Under the pieces are notes generated by a model that saw only the letters and a list, made by a program, of their open reading frames with translations, did not search any database and was not told the DNA's origin. A stretch of 64,000 nt of DNA. Source: Thauera carbonicopians (GTDB taxonomy: Bacteria > Pseudomonadota > Gammaproteobacteria > Burkholderiales > Rhodocyclaceae). Within the stretch, counting starts at the first letter, position 1; each line of letters starts with the position of its first letter. The translations under genes and the position numbers were made by a program. The DNA lies in assembly GCF_025699485.1 (NCBI RefSeq), contig NZ_JANUXN010000004.1, positions 124,001 to 188,000 of the forward strand. The letters are read 5' to 3'. Below are positions 42,413 through 52,315 of this stretch, piece by piece.

Positions 42413-42892
42413 TCAGCCTGCCATCCTGGCGAAGGCTTCTACCACTTCCGCCGGCGCCTGCACCAGTTCGACCAGCACGCCTTCGCCGCCGATCGGGAAC
42501 TCGTCGCTGCCCTTGGGGTGCAGGAAGGTGATGTCGTAGCCGGCGGCGCCGCGGCGGATGCCGCCGGGGGCGAAGCGCACGCCGTTGGCGCCGAGCCACT
42601 CCACTGCCTTGGGCAGATCATCCACCCACAGGCCGACGTGGTTCAGCGGCGTGGCATGCACGGCCGGCTTCTTTTCCGGATCGAGCGGCTGCATCAGGTC
42701 GACTTCGACCTTGAACGGGCCGCTGCCCATCGCGCAGATGTCCTCATCGACGTTCTCGCGCTCCGAGACGAAATTGCCGGTCACTTCCAGGCCGAGCATG
42801 TCGACCCACAGGGTCTTGAGCTTTTCCTTGCTGGGGCCGCCGATGGCGATCTGCTGGATACCGAGGATCTTGAACGGGCGCGGGGAGGGCAT
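42413..42892 (-). CDS. VOC-family protein, methylmalonyl-CoA epimerase-like
   Basis: Encodes a 159-residue protein of the vicinal-oxygen-chelate superfamily, with two beta-alpha-beta modules. It resembles methylmalonyl-CoA epimerase ([34 protein letters not shown]), which would connect the carboxylase product to the mutase. The first metal ligand, normally His in a DHIGI-type motif, is Gln14 here (IQQIAIGG). The second-module His and the C-terminal Glu are kept. Activity is therefore less certain than fold. The shared upstream palindrome with the mutase operon supports a methylmalonyl-CoA role. Confidence 0.75.
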   Translation of the reverse strand: MPSPRPFKILGIQQIAIGGPSKEKLKTLWVDMLGLEVTGNFVSERENVDEDICAMGSGPFKVEVDLMQPLDPEKKPAVHATPLNHVGLWVDDLPKAVEWLGANGVRFAPGGIRRGAAGYDITFLHPKGSDEFPIGGEGVLVELVQAPAEVVEAFARMAG

Positions 42893-42922
42893 GCAGGACT
42901 CCGAAGTTCGTTAATCAATAAC

Positions 42923-42934
42923 TCATAATTATGA
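42923..42934. promoter_or_regulatory. Palindrome TCATAATTATGA upstream of the epimerase-like gene
   Basis: A perfect 12-bp palindrome 31 bp upstream of the ATG at 42892. Read on the minus strand it continues GGTTCATAATTATGAG, sharing GTTCATAATTATG with the site at 27275-27287 before the mutase operon. It is a candidate common operator. Confidence 0.6.
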
Positions 42935-42988
42935 ACCGGAAGCCCGCGCTTGAAAACTGCGGCGCCTGGAAGCCCTGGGACATGACCC

Positions 42989-43717
42989 TCAACGCCAGGC
43001 GACCTGTGCGGCGAACAGGTAGCCTGCGCCGTAGACGGTCTTGATCAGCTTCGGATTGTGCGGGTCGTCGTCGAGCTTGCGCCGCAGCCGCGAAATGCGC
43101 ACGTCGATGCTGCGGTCGAAGGGATCGACGTCGCGTTCGCCCAGCAACTGCTCGCGCGACAGGATCTTGTTGGGGCGGCGCAGCAAGGTCGCGAGCAGGC
43201 CGGCCTCGGCGGCCGACAGGCTGATCTCGCGCCCATCGGGGGCGGTCAGGGTGTGGCGGTTGCCGTCGAATTCCCAGCCGGCGAAACGGGCGATGTGCGT
43301 TTCTCCCGTGCCTTCCGGCGCGGCCGAGCGCTGGTAGCGACGCAGGATCGAGCGAACGCGGGCGATCAGCTCGCGCGGCTCGAAAGGCTTGACGATGTAG
43401 TCGTCGGCGCCGAGCTCGAGGCCGAGCACGCGGTCGGTGACGTCGTTGCGGCCGGTCAGGATCAGCACCGCGCAGGGCGTGCCGTCCTGCAACTGGCGCA
43501 CGACCTGCATGCCGTCCATGTCGGGCAGGCCGAGATCGACGATGCACAGGTCGGGCGACTGGACGCGGGCACGTGCCAACAGCTCGCGCCCGGTGCTCAG
43601 GTGTTCGTGGCGGAAGCCGTATTCCGCCAGGCTGGCGCAGATCAGGCGGGCGATGTCCGGCTCGTCTTCCAGGACGAAGATCAGCGGCGAGGGGGAGTCC
43701 GGGAGGCTCGTGGTCAT
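42989..43717 (-). CDS. OmpR-family response regulator
   Basis: Encodes a 242-residue two-component regulator. The receiver domain (about 12-125) has the acidic pair in LEDEPD, phospho-acceptor Asp61 in LCIVDLGLPDMDG, and the Lys in DDYIVKPFEPRE. The C-terminal winged helix (about 145-240) includes LSREQLLGERDVDPFDRSID, VRISRLRRKLDDDPHNPKLI and KTVYGAGYLF. It begins at ATG 43717, overlapping the kinase stop (ATGA). It pairs with the upstream hybrid kinase; the target genes are not evident. Confidence 0.92.
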   Translation of the reverse strand: MTTSLPDSPSPLIFVLEDEPDIARLICASLAEYGFRHEHLSTGRELLARARVQSPDLCIVDLGLPDMDGMQVVRQLQDGTPCAVLILTGRNDVTDRVLGLELGADDYIVKPFEPRELIARVRSILRRYQRSAAPEGTGETHIARFAGWEFDGNRHTLTAPDGREISLSAAEAGLLATLLRRPNKILSREQLLGERDVDPFDRSIDVRISRLRRKLDDDPHNPKLIKTVYGAGYLFAAQVAWR

Positions 43718-45810
43718 GTCGGGCTTTCCTTCGTGGCCGGATTCGTGGAGTGGATGGAGGTGTCGGTGTCGGCGACCTGCGTCGCAAGCGCAGCCAGCGC
43801 GGCTGCCAGCGCCGGCGGGTCGAAGGGTTTGCGCAGCACCGGCAACTGCGCGGCGGTGTCGCCGCCTTCCGGCCGTTCGCCGGTATAGCCGGTGACGAGC
43901 AGGATGGGCAGTGCCGGGCGCAGCATGCGTGCCCGCCGGGCGAGTTCGTGGCCATCCAGGCCGCCCGGCATCACGGTGTCGCTGACCAGCAGCGCGATGT
44001 CGTCGATGTTCTCCAGCAGCGCCAGGGCTTCGACGCCGTCGCCGGCCTCGATCACCGGATAGCCCAGCTCGGTGAGCTGCATGCGGATGACCTTGCGCAC
44101 TTCGGGTTCGTCTTCCACCAGCAGCACCGGGCCGCCTTCGTAGGCGGGGAGAGGCTGCGCGGCAGCCTGCGGCGAAGGGAGGGAAGCGGCCGGCTGCGTC
44201 ATCGGCAGCACGAAGCGGACGTTGGTGCCTTTGCCCGGTGTGCTCAGGATGCGGATGTTGCCGCCGGACTGGCGCACGAAGCCATACACCATCGACAGCC
44301 CCAGGCCGCTGCCGCTGCCGAAGGGCTTGGTGGTGAAGAAGGGCTCGAAGACGCGCGCCAGCACGGCGGGCTCGATGCCCTTGCCGGTGTCGCTGACGTC
44401 GATCTGCACGTAGTCGCCGGGCGCCACTTCGACGAGCCGGGCGAGGGCGCCGTCGATGTGGCGGGGCTGGACGGCGATCGACAGCGTGCCGTTGCCGGCC
44501 ATCGCATCGCGTGCGTTGATCGCCAGGTTGAGGATGGCGTTTTCCAGCTGGTGAGGGTCGGCGAGGGCGTGGATCGGCGTGTCCGGCAGGTTCAGGCCGA
44601 CGGTGACCGTCTCGCCCAGCGTGCGCATCAGCAGCTGCGTCATGTTGCGCACCAGTTCGCCGACTTCGATGGCGGCCGGCTCCAGCGTCTGGCGGCGCGA
44701 GAAGCTGAGCAGGCGCCGGATCAGTTCGGCGCCGCGCTGTGCGGCCTGCAGCGAGGGATCGACGTATTTGACGCCGTCGCTGCCCGCCAGCCTGCCCTGC
44801 AGCGCCGACAGGTTGCCGATGATGATCGTCAGCAGGTTGTTGAAGTCGTGCGCCAGGCCGCCGGTCAACTGGCCGACCGCTTCCATCTTCTGGGCCTGCA
44901 CCAGCGCGGCCTGGCTGGCCTTCTGCTCGGTGATGTCGGTGGACATCACGAAATAGCCGCGAAAGCCGCCTTCGAGCGAGACGTCGGGAACGACCACGCT
45001 GCGGGCATGCACGGTCTGGCCGCCGGCGTTCTTGCGTGCGTACTCGTAGCTGACGCGCTCGCCGGCTTCGGCCTCGTGCAGATAGCCGTCGATGACGGGG
45101 TAGAGTTCCGGGCCGAAGACTTCCTCGACCGAACGGCCGACGATGCCATCCTTGGTCAGGCCGAACCATTCGGCGTAGGCGCGGTTGGCGAAGCGGTAGC
45201 GGCGGCCGGCATCGACATGGGCGATCATCGCCGGAATGGCGTCCAGGATCAGCCGCATGCGGCCTTCGGACAGGCGCAGCGCGCCGGCGATCTGGTCGAT
45301 CTCGCGGTTGGCCTGCTCCAGTTCGGCAGTGCGTTCGTGAACCCGGGCTTCGAGGCGGGCGTTCTGTTCCTGGATCAGCGCTTCGGCGCGGCGCTGCTCG
45401 GTGATGTCGGTCCACAGCGAAACGAAGCCGAGGTTGGGGATCGGCACGCCGCGCACAGCCAGCACCCGGCCGTTGGGGCGCACGCGCTCGACGTAGTGAG
45501 GCTCGAAGGAGCGCGCCGCGGCCATTCGCGCCGCGACCAGCTTTTCGGTGTCACCTTCGCCGTATTCGCCGCGCTCGGCATTGAAGCGTACGAAAGCTTC
45601 GAAGGGAGTGCCGACCCGGAACAGCGGTTCGGGAAAGTCGAGCAGCCGTTGCATGGCCTTGTTCCACGTCACCAGCTTGGGCGTGGCGTCGAACACCGCG
45701 ATCGCCTGGTCGAGCAGGTCGAGACCGGCCATCAGCAGGTCGTGCCGGCGGCGCTGTTCCGGCGACGGGCCGGGCAGTTGAGGGTCGTTTTCGGCGGGTG
45801 GCTGCGCCAT
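43714..45810 (-). CDS. Soluble hybrid sensor histidine kinase with two PAS domains
   Basis: Encodes a 698-residue kinase with no membrane segment. A PAS_7-type domain (about 28-145) precedes a coiled coil, a second PAS (about 185-298), HisKA with the phospho-acceptor His321 in GGLAHDFNNLL, an HATPase domain (NLAINARDAM, DTGKGI, GSGLGLSMVYG) and a C-terminal receiver (VLLVEDEPEVRK, LLVSDTVMPGGLDG). It senses an internal signal, perhaps redox or a metabolite. It is translationally coupled to the response regulator gene. The receiver suggests a phosphorelay or feedback. Confidence 0.9.
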   Translation of the reverse strand: MAQPPAENDPQLPGPSPEQRRRHDLLMAGLDLLDQAIAVFDATPKLVTWNKAMQRLLDFPEPLFRVGTPFEAFVRFNAERGEYGEGDTEKLVAARMAAARSFEPHYVERVRPNGRVLAVRGVPIPNLGFVSLWTDITEQRRAEALIQEQNARLEARVHERTAELEQANREIDQIAGALRLSEGRMRLILDAIPAMIAHVDAGRRYRFANRAYAEWFGLTKDGIVGRSVEEVFGPELYPVIDGYLHEAEAGERVSYEYARKNAGGQTVHARSVVVPDVSLEGGFRGYFVMSTDITEQKASQAALVQAQKMEAVGQLTGGLAHDFNNLLTIIIGNLSALQGRLAGSDGVKYVDPSLQAAQRGAELIRRLLSFSRRQTLEPAAIEVGELVRNMTQLLMRTLGETVTVGLNLPDTPIHALADPHQLENAILNLAINARDAMAGNGTLSIAVQPRHIDGALARLVEVAPGDYVQIDVSDTGKGIEPAVLARVFEPFFTTKPFGSGSGLGLSMVYGFVRQSGGNIRILSTPGKGTNVRFVLPMTQPAASLPSPQAAAQPLPAYEGGPVLLVEDEPEVRKVIRMQLTELGYPVIEAGDGVEALALLENIDDIALLVSDTVMPGGLDGHELARRARMLRPALPILLVTGYTGERPEGGDTAAQLPVLRKPFDPPALAAALAALATQVADTDTSIHSTNPATKESPT

Positions 45811-45940
45811 GGTCGTGATCCGTCTCCATACTGTTCGGTATTGTTATGGGTCAATGCTGGCACAGTTCGACAGTGCTGGGCAGGGGCAGGTGTCACGCCG
45901 CCGGCGCACCTGCTGCCCGCTTGTGACGTTTACCGCGGGC

Positions 45941-47062
45941 TCACGTTCCGTTGCGGCGTGAAGGCGGGGGCCCGGCATGGCCGTTCTGGCGTGCGGCCAA
46001 CTGGGCGCGGAACTGCTCGGGCGATTGCCCCGACCAGGACACGAAGGCGCGGTAGAAGGCCGATGTGTCCGCGTAGCCGAGGTCGGCCGCCAATTGCGCG
46101 ATCGGCTGGCGGGTCTTGGCCAGGCGCGACCAGGCGATGTCGCGCCGGGTGGCTTCCTTGATCAGGCGAAAGCTCGAGCCTTCGTCTTCGAGCCGGCGGT
46201 GCAGCGTCCGGGTCGACAGGTGGAGTTGGCAGGCGACGTCCTCGATCGACAGGTTGACCGGCAGCGCGGCACGCAGCAGATCGCGGACACGCACCACCAT
46301 TTCGCGGTCGCGCCGGTACAGCATCGAGATCCGGCCGGGTGCGCCTTCGAGGAAGTGCGCCAGCGCCGTGTCGTCGCGCCGCACCGGCAGGTCGAGCAGG
46401 TTGTCGTGGAAGTGCGCGAGCAGCGTGCTGCCGTCGAAGCTCGAACGCTCGGTATAGACCAGCGCATAGTCGTCGGCATGGGTGGGGCGGGTGTAGGGAA
46501 AGCGCACTTCGTCCAGCGCGATGCCGCGATTGACGAACCAGCAGGCGACGCTGTGGACCAGGCGCAGCAGCCATTCGAAGGCGAACACGCGGGCAGGGTC
46601 GTCGCAGCCGCTGAAAGGCGGAGGCATGCCGGGGGCGGAAAGCTCGACGATCTCGATTTCGGCATGTCTGCCCTGCCGCCTGACCTCCACCCGCAAGTCC
46701 GCCAACACCAGGCGCAGGAAGCGGCAGGCGCGCGACAGTGCTTCCGCCAGCGTCGCCGTGCCCAGCATGCCGCGGCACAGGAACTCGAAGCTGCCCGGCG
46801 GCATCGGCCGCGGAAACAGACCGAGCGCCTCGTCGTCCAGCTCGGCGATGATCAGGTTGTACAGCGCGGCGTAGCGGTCCACCGGAATGCGCTTGGCAGT
46901 ATCTGCAAGACTGATGCCGGTGGCGGCGAGCAGCGGCGCCGGATCGAGGCCGCGGCGGCGCATGCCGGACAACATGCCATCGACGAAGCCCATCGCGACC
47001 GTGGCCTGGCGCCTTTTTGCCTGCGGCAGGGCAGGTGGGCGGGGGAGGGGCGGCTGGGGCAT
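45941..47062 (-). CDS. AraC-family regulator divergent from icmF
   Basis: Encodes a 373-residue regulator. The N-terminal part (about 25-240) fits the arabinose_bd/OruR-type ligand domain (GMLSGMRRRGLDPAPLLAAT, RYAALYNLI). The C-terminal HTH_18 (about 265-350) shows VNLSIEDVACQLHLSTRTLH, RRLEDEGSSFRLIKE and LAADLGYADTSAFYRAFVSW. It is divergent from icmF with a 171-bp gap. Control of icmF in response to a branched-chain metabolite is likely but inferred. Confidence 0.87.
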   Translation of the reverse strand: MPQPPLPRPPALPQAKRRQATVAMGFVDGMLSGMRRRGLDPAPLLAATGISLADTAKRIPVDRYAALYNLIIAELDDEALGLFPRPMPPGSFEFLCRGMLGTATLAEALSRACRFLRLVLADLRVEVRRQGRHAEIEIVELSAPGMPPPFSGCDDPARVFAFEWLLRLVHSVACWFVNRGIALDEVRFPYTRPTHADDYALVYTERSSFDGSTLLAHFHDNLLDLPVRRDDTALAHFLEGAPGRISMLYRRDREMVVRVRDLLRAALPVNLSIEDVACQLHLSTRTLHRRLEDEGSSFRLIKEATRRDIAWSRLAKTRQPIAQLAADLGYADTSAFYRAFVSWSGQSPEQFRAQLAARQNGHAGPPPSRRNGT

Positions 47063-47233
47063 GGCGGCACGTGCTCCGGGCGGATTCGCATGCTTGCGAA
47101 GATTGGCGGATTTTGCACGATTGCCGTCGGCAAGCGCAATGGCAAAGCTGCCGTTCGCCTTCTACCATTCCGTTCATAAGAGCTGCGGCGCATCGAAGCC
47201 GCGGCATCATTCACCTGCCGGGGGAAGACCGAC

Positions 47234-50200
47234 ATGACCGACCTGAGCGTTGCCCACAAGTTGCAAGCCTACAAGCCCAAGAACAAGGTGCGCTTCGTCA
47301 CCGCTGCGGCGCTGTTCGACGGCCACGACGCATCGATCAACATCATGCGCCGCATCCTGCAGGCGACCGGTTCCGAGGTGATTCATCTCGGCCACAACCG
47401 CTCGGTGGGCGAGATCGTCAAGGCCGCGCTGCAGGAAGACGTGCAGGGCATCGCCATCACCAGCTACCAGGGCGGCCACGTCGAGTTCTTCAAGTACATG
47501 ATGGACCTGCTGAAGGCCAACGGCGGCGAGAACATCAAGGTCTTCGGCGGCGGCGGCGGCGTGATCGTGCCGGCCGAGATCAGGGAACTGCACGGCTACG
47601 GCGTGACCCACATCTTCTCGCCCGAGGACGGCGCCACGATGGGCCTGCAGGGCATGATCAACAGCGTCGTCGAACGCTGCGACGTCGATCTCGCTCCGGC
47701 CGCGCCGCAGAAGGCCGCCGCGGTGCTGAAGGCGCTCGCCGCCGGCGACCGCCGGGCGCTGGCGCAGATCATCACCGCGCTGGAGAACGGCGGCTACGGC
47801 GAGGACGTCAGGAAGGCGCTGATCGAAGCCGCGGCCAAGACCAAGGTGCCGACGCTCGGCATCACCGGTACCGGCGGCGCCGGCAAGTCCTCGCTGACCG
47901 ACGAACTGGTGCGCCGCTTCCGCCTCGACCAGGACGACCGGCTCAAGCTCGCGATCGTCTCTATCGACCCCTCGCGCAAGCGTACCGGCGGCGCGCTGCT
48001 GGGCGACCGCATCCGCATGAATGCGATCGAGCACGACAACATCTACATGCGCTCGCTCGCCACCCGCGACACCGGCTCCGAAGTCTCGGCCGCGCTGCCG
48101 GAAGTCATCGCCGCCTGCAAGCTGGCCGGCTTCGACCTCGTCATCGTCGAGACCTCGGGCATCGGCCAGGGCAATGCCGCGATCGTGCCTTTCGTCGATC
48201 TGTCGCTGTACGTGATGACGCCCGAGTTCGGCGCCGCGTCGCAGCTGGAAAAGATCGACATGCTCGACTTCGCCGACTTCGTCGCGATCAACAAGTTCGA
48301 CCGCAAGGGCGCCGAGGACGCGCTGCGCGACGTACGCAAGCAGTACCAGCGCAACCGCGAGCTGTTCGGCCAGAGCCCGGACGAGATGCCGGTGTTCGGC
48401 ACCATGGCGGCGCGCTTCAACGACGACGGCGTCACCGCGCTGTACCAGTGCATGCTGCCGGCGCTGGTCGGCAAGGGCCTGAAAGCGGCCAAGAGCAAGC
48501 TGCCGGCGGTCGCCGTGAAGGCGTCCTCCGCCGGCCGGGCCATCGTGCCGGCCGAGCGCATCCGCTACCTGGCCGAGATCGCCGACAGCGTGCGCGACTA
48601 CCACAAGCACGTCGAGCAGCAGGCCCGCGTCGCCCGCGAGCGCCAGTCGCTGAAGACGGCGAAGGCGCTGTTCGAGCAGCGCGGCAAGGACGCGGGTTCG
48701 TTCGACGAACTGATCGACTGGAAGGACGGCGAACTCACCCCGGCGGCGAAGAAGCTGCTGGAACAGTGGCCGACCGAGAAGGCCTTGTACGCCGCCGACG
48801 AATACGTGGTGAAGATCCGCGACAAGGAGATCCGCACCAGGCTGACCCACACTTCGCTGGCGGGCAGCAAGATCCGCAAGGTGGCCTTGCCGAACTTCGA
48901 GGACGAGGGCGAGACGCTTAAGTTCCTGATGAAGGAGAACGTGCCCGGCTCCTTCCCCTACACCGCGGGCGTGTTCGCCTTCAAGCGCGAGGGCGAGGAT
49001 CCGACCCGCATGTTCGCCGGCGAAGGCGACGCCTTCCGTACCAACCGCCGCTTCAAGAAAGTGTCCGAAGGCATGCCGGCGCACCGCCTGTCCACCGCCT
49101 TCGACTCGGTGACGCTGTACGGCTGCGACCCCGATCTGCGCCCGGACATCTACGGCAAGATCGGCAACTCCGGCGTCAGCATCGCCACGCTGGACGACAT
49201 GAAGGTGCTGTACGACGGCTTCGACCTGTGCGCGCCGACGACCTCGGTGTCGATGACGATCAACGGCCCGGCGCCGATCATCCTGGCCTTCTTCTTCAAC
49301 ACCGCGATCGACCAGCAGATCGCCAAGTTCAAGGCCGACAACGGCCGCGATCCGACCGCGGACGAATACGCCAAGATCCGCGCCTGGACGCTGTCGACGG
49401 TGCGCGGCACGGTGCAGGCCGACATCCTGAAGGAAGACCAGGGCCAGAACACCTGCATCTTCAGCACCGAGTTCGCGCTGAAGATGATGGGCGACATCCA
49501 GGAGTACTTCGTCCATCACAAGGTGCAGAACTTCTATTCGGTGTCGATCTCCGGCTATCACATCGCCGAGGCCGGCGCCAACCCGATCAGCCAGCTCGCC
49601 TTCACGCTCGCCAACGGCTTCACCTACGTCGAAAGCTACCTGGCGCGCGGCATGCACATCGACGACTTCGCGCCCAACCTGAGCTTCTTCTTCAGCAACG
49701 GCATGGACCCGGAATACACCGTGATCGGCCGCGTCGCCCGCCGCATCTGGGCGGTGGCGATGAAGGACAAGTACGGCGCCAACGAGCGCAGCCAGAAGCT
49801 CAAGTACCACGTCCAGACCTCGGGCCGCTCGCTGCACGCGCAGGAGATGGACTTCAACGACATCCGCACCACGCTGCAGGCGCTGATCGCGATCTACGAC
49901 AACTGCAACTCGCTGCACACCAATGCCTACGACGAAGCGATCACGACGCCGACCGAGGAGAGCGTGCGCCGCGCGATGGCGATCCAGCTGATCATCAACC
50001 GCGAATGGGGCCTGGCGAAGAACGAGAACCCGAACCAGGGCGCCTTCATCATCGAGGAACTCACCGACTTGGTCGAAGAAGCGGTGCTGAAGGAGTTCGA
50101 GGCCATCGCCAGCCGCGGCGGCGTGCTCGGCGCGATGGAAACCGGCTACCAGCGCGGCAAGATCCAGGAAGAGTCGCTGTACTACGAGCACAAGAAGCAC

Positions 50201-50500
50201 GACGGCTCCTACCCGATCATCGGCGTTAACACCTTCCTGAACCCCAGGGGCCATGTCCAGCAGGAAATCGAGCTGGCGCGCTCGACCGAGGAAGAAAAGC
50301 AGAGCCAGCTCGAGCGCCTGGCCGACTTCCATGCCCGCAACAAGGCCGAATCGCCCAAGTGGCAGGCCAGGCTGCAGCAGGCGGTGATCGACAATGCCAA
50401 CGTCTTCGAGGTGCTGGTCGAAGCGGTGCGCCATTGCTCGCTCGGCCAGATCACCGAGGCGCTGTACAAGGTCGGCGGCCAGTACCGCCGCAGCATGTAA
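47234..50500 (+). CDS. icmF: Fused isobutyryl-CoA mutase IcmF
   Basis: Encodes a 1088-residue fusion enzyme that interconverts isobutyryl-CoA and n-butyryl-CoA with adenosylcobalamin. In order it has an N-terminal B12-binding domain (D29-x-H31-x-x-S34 in [13 protein letters not shown]), a MeaB-like GTPase domain (P-loop GTGGAGKSS at about 212-220, then [35 protein letters not shown]), a linker, and the C-terminal substrate barrel (from about 545; [30 protein letters not shown]). Domain order and length are those of IcmF and differ from methylmalonyl-CoA mutase. It is a single gene with a strong terminator. Confidence 0.95.
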   Translation: MTDLSVAHKLQAYKPKNKVRFVTAAALFDGHDASINIMRRILQATGSEVIHLGHNRSVGEIVKAALQEDVQGIAITSYQGGHVEFFKYMMDLLKANGGENIKVFGGGGGVIVPAEIRELHGYGVTHIFSPEDGATMGLQGMINSVVERCDVDLAPAAPQKAAAVLKALAAGDRRALAQIITALENGGYGEDVRKALIEAAAKTKVPTLGITGTGGAGKSSLTDELVRRFRLDQDDRLKLAIVSIDPSRKRTGGALLGDRIRMNAIEHDNIYMRSLATRDTGSEVSAALPEVIAACKLAGFDLVIVETSGIGQGNAAIVPFVDLSLYVMTPEFGAASQLEKIDMLDFADFVAINKFDRKGAEDALRDVRKQYQRNRELFGQSPDEMPVFGTMAARFNDDGVTALYQCMLPALVGKGLKAAKSKLPAVAVKASSAGRAIVPAERIRYLAEIADSVRDYHKHVEQQARVARERQSLKTAKALFEQRGKDAGSFDELIDWKDGELTPAAKKLLEQWPTEKALYAADEYVVKIRDKEIRTRLTHTSLAGSKIRKVALPNFEDEGETLKFLMKENVPGSFPYTAGVFAFKREGEDPTRMFAGEGDAFRTNRRFKKVSEGMPAHRLSTAFDSVTLYGCDPDLRPDIYGKIGNSGVSIATLDDMKVLYDGFDLCAPTTSVSMTINGPAPIILAFFFNTAIDQQIAKFKADNGRDPTADEYAKIRAWTLSTVRGTVQADILKEDQGQNTCIFSTEFALKMMGDIQEYFVHHKVQNFYSVSISGYHIAEAGANPISQLAFTLANGFTYVESYLARGMHIDDFAPNLSFFFSNGMDPEYTVIGRVARRIWAVAMKDKYGANERSQKLKYHVQTSGRSLHAQEMDFNDIRTTLQALIAIYDNCNSLHTNAYDEAITTPTEESVRRAMAIQLIINREWGLAKNENPNQGAFIIEELTDLVEEAVLKEFEAIASRGGVLGAMETGYQRGKIQEESLYYEHKKHDGSYPIIGVNTFLNPRGHVQQEIELARSTEEEKQSQLERLADFHARNKAESPKWQARLQQAVIDNANVFEVLVEAVRHCSLGQITEALYKVGGQYRRSM

Positions 50501-50543
50501 TCGGACACGGCAGTTTCAGTCTTCCCCTCTCCCACTTGGGATG

Positions 50544-50569
50544 CGGCGCTTCGGCGCCGTTTTTTTTTT
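50544..50569 (+). terminator. Terminator after icmF
   Basis: CGGCGC-TTCG-GCGCCG forms a 6-bp stem with a stable UUCG tetraloop, followed by ten T. This is a textbook intrinsic terminator. Confidence 0.95.
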
Positions 50570-50590
50570 GCCGCCGGGCCGTCCCAAGGC

Positions 50591-50613
50591 AAAAAAAACA
50601 CCCCCTCGGGGGG
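50591..50613 (-). terminator. Likely terminator of the MocR gene
   Basis: On the minus strand CCCC-CGAG-GGGG is followed by TGTTTTTTTT. It lies about 110 bp downstream of the MocR stop. The stem is short, so confidence is moderate. Confidence 0.55.
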
Positions 50614-50723
50614 CAGGGGTTTCGCGGAGCAGTGCTTCGCGCCTGCGGAACGGGCCGGCTGTGCAAAGCTGGTCCTCTTGCGATCCGCGCAGCGGTGGAG
50701 CGTAGGGGGCTTTTTTGCCCCGA

Positions 50724-52250
50724 TCAAGGCCGCAGGGCGCACAGCACCCCGGCCAGCCTGGCCACCGCGGCTTCCAGCTCGCTCGGCGCATGGGCGGCGA
50801 AACCCATCAGGAAACCCGTCTCGCGCGGCTGGGAGGCGTATAGCGTCGACAGCCCCAGCAGGTCGATGCCGGCGCGGCGGGCGGCGTCGACGGCTTCGCG
50901 TTCGGGAGTCGCGCGGGTGAACACGCAAGGCATCTGCATGCCGCCGGCCGGCACCCGCGGTTCCAGGAAATCGGCCAAGTCGTCGCGTACCAGCCGTGCC
51001 AGCACGTCGCGGCGTTCGGCATAGACGGTGCGCATGGTGCGTACGTGCGCGCCCAGGTGCCCGCCTTCGATGAAGCGCGCCAGCGTCAGCTGCGGGATCG
51101 GGGCGCTATGCCCGTCCAGCAGGGTGCGCGCCACCGTCATCGGCGCCACCAGCTGCGGCGGCAGCACCATGTAGCCGATGCGCAGGCCGGGGAACAGCGA
51201 CTTGCTGAAGGTGCCGATGTAGATCGTGCGCTCGTGCGGATCGAGTCCCTGCACGCAGGCGGTGGGCCTGCCTTCGTAGTGGAATTCGCTGTCGTAGTCG
51301 TCCTCGATGATCCAGGCCTGCTCCCGCTCCGCCCACTCGATCGCGGCCAGCCGCCGCTCCAGCGCCAGCGTCGTGCCGCTTGGAAACTGGTGGGACGGCG
51401 TCAGGAAGGCCGCCCTGGCAGCTTGCGCCGTCTGCAGCAGCGCCACCTGCATGCCGTCGGCGTCCAGCGGCACCGGCACGCACTCCAGGCCGGCGGCGTC
51501 GAAGGCCTTGCGCGCGCCGTGATAGACCGGGTCCTCGATGAAGATGCGCTCGCCGGCATCGAGCAGCACCTTGGCGCACAGCGTCAGCGCCTGCTGCGAA
51601 CTGGTCAGCACCAGCACGCGCTCGGGCGTGGCGCGGGCGCCGCGTTCCAGATTCACATGGGCGGCAATGGCGCGGCGCAAGGGCTCCACGCCTTGCGGCG
51701 GGCTGTGCAGCAGCGCCTGGGTGCCGTACTCCTTGAGCACCTGCCGCTGCAGCCGCTCCCAGGTGTGCAGCGGGAAGTTGCGCGTTTCAGGCACGCCGGG
51801 CGCAAAGGCGCGCGGCAGCAGGAAGTCGCGCACGCCGCCGCCGGCGAACATGGCCTTGCCGCGCCGGCTCAGGCGTGCCGCGGGCCGGGATACGGTCGCG
51901 GGCTTGGGCATGCCGCGTCCCGGCAGGCGTTGTACCTGCGCCGACACGAAGCTGCCGCTGCCCACGCGGCGCTCGATGAAGCCTTCGGCATGCAGGTGGC
52001 CGTAGGCGGCTTCCACGGTGTCGCGGGAGACCCCCAGCGAGCGGGCCAGCGCGCGCGACGCCGGCAGCGGCCGGCCAGCCTCGAGCGCACCGTCGAGGAT
52101 CAGCTGCCGCACCGCACGCTGGATCCGGACATGCAGCGGCAGGGCGCCATGGGCGGGGTCGCAGATCCAGGCTTTGACGGATTCGAGCTGGGCGTGCTTG
52201 AACAATTGGTCGGCACTCCTTGGTGAAAGTGGCAGGAATGATCCGGCCAT
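50724..52250 (-). CDS. MocR-type regulator: GntR HTH fused to aminotransferase-like PLP domain
   Basis: Encodes a 508-residue regulator. The N-terminal GntR winged helix (about 35-105) shows LPASRALARSLGVSRDTVEA and LHAEGFIERRVGSGSFVSAQ. The remainder is a class-I aminotransferase fold with the PLP Lys in YIGTFSKSLFPGLRIGYM and IEDDYDSEFHYEGR. MocR proteins such as PdxR and GabR sense PLP or PLP-amine adducts. The ATG at 52250 is taken since an upstream frame adds a non-homologous stretch. It is divergent from benE-like and yggS-like genes, its probable targets. Confidence 0.9.
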   Translation of the reverse strand: MAGSFLPLSPRSADQLFKHAQLESVKAWICDPAHGALPLHVRIQRAVRQLILDGALEAGRPLPASRALARSLGVSRDTVEAAYGHLHAEGFIERRVGSGSFVSAQVQRLPGRGMPKPATVSRPAARLSRRGKAMFAGGGVRDFLLPRAFAPGVPETRNFPLHTWERLQRQVLKEYGTQALLHSPPQGVEPLRRAIAAHVNLERGARATPERVLVLTSSQQALTLCAKVLLDAGERIFIEDPVYHGARKAFDAAGLECVPVPLDADGMQVALLQTAQAARAAFLTPSHQFPSGTTLALERRLAAIEWAEREQAWIIEDDYDSEFHYEGRPTACVQGLDPHERTIYIGTFSKSLFPGLRIGYMVLPPQLVAPMTVARTLLDGHSAPIPQLTLARFIEGGHLGAHVRTMRTVYAERRDVLARLVRDDLADFLEPRVPAGGMQMPCVFTRATPEREAVDAARRAGIDLLGLSTLYASQPRETGFLMGFAAHAPSELEAAVARLAGVLCALRP

Positions 52251-52315
52251 TGACGGCGTATAAATCCATATAAACAGCTTGCCCTGCCGGGTCAATCACT
52301 TCCATGGAGCCCTAC

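Noticed and set aside
50614-50723. Possible mobile or repeat element in the GC/AT-mixed spacer after icmF
   Set aside because: Only two terminator-like hairpins are seen. There are no terminal inverted repeats, transposase fragments or target-site duplications.
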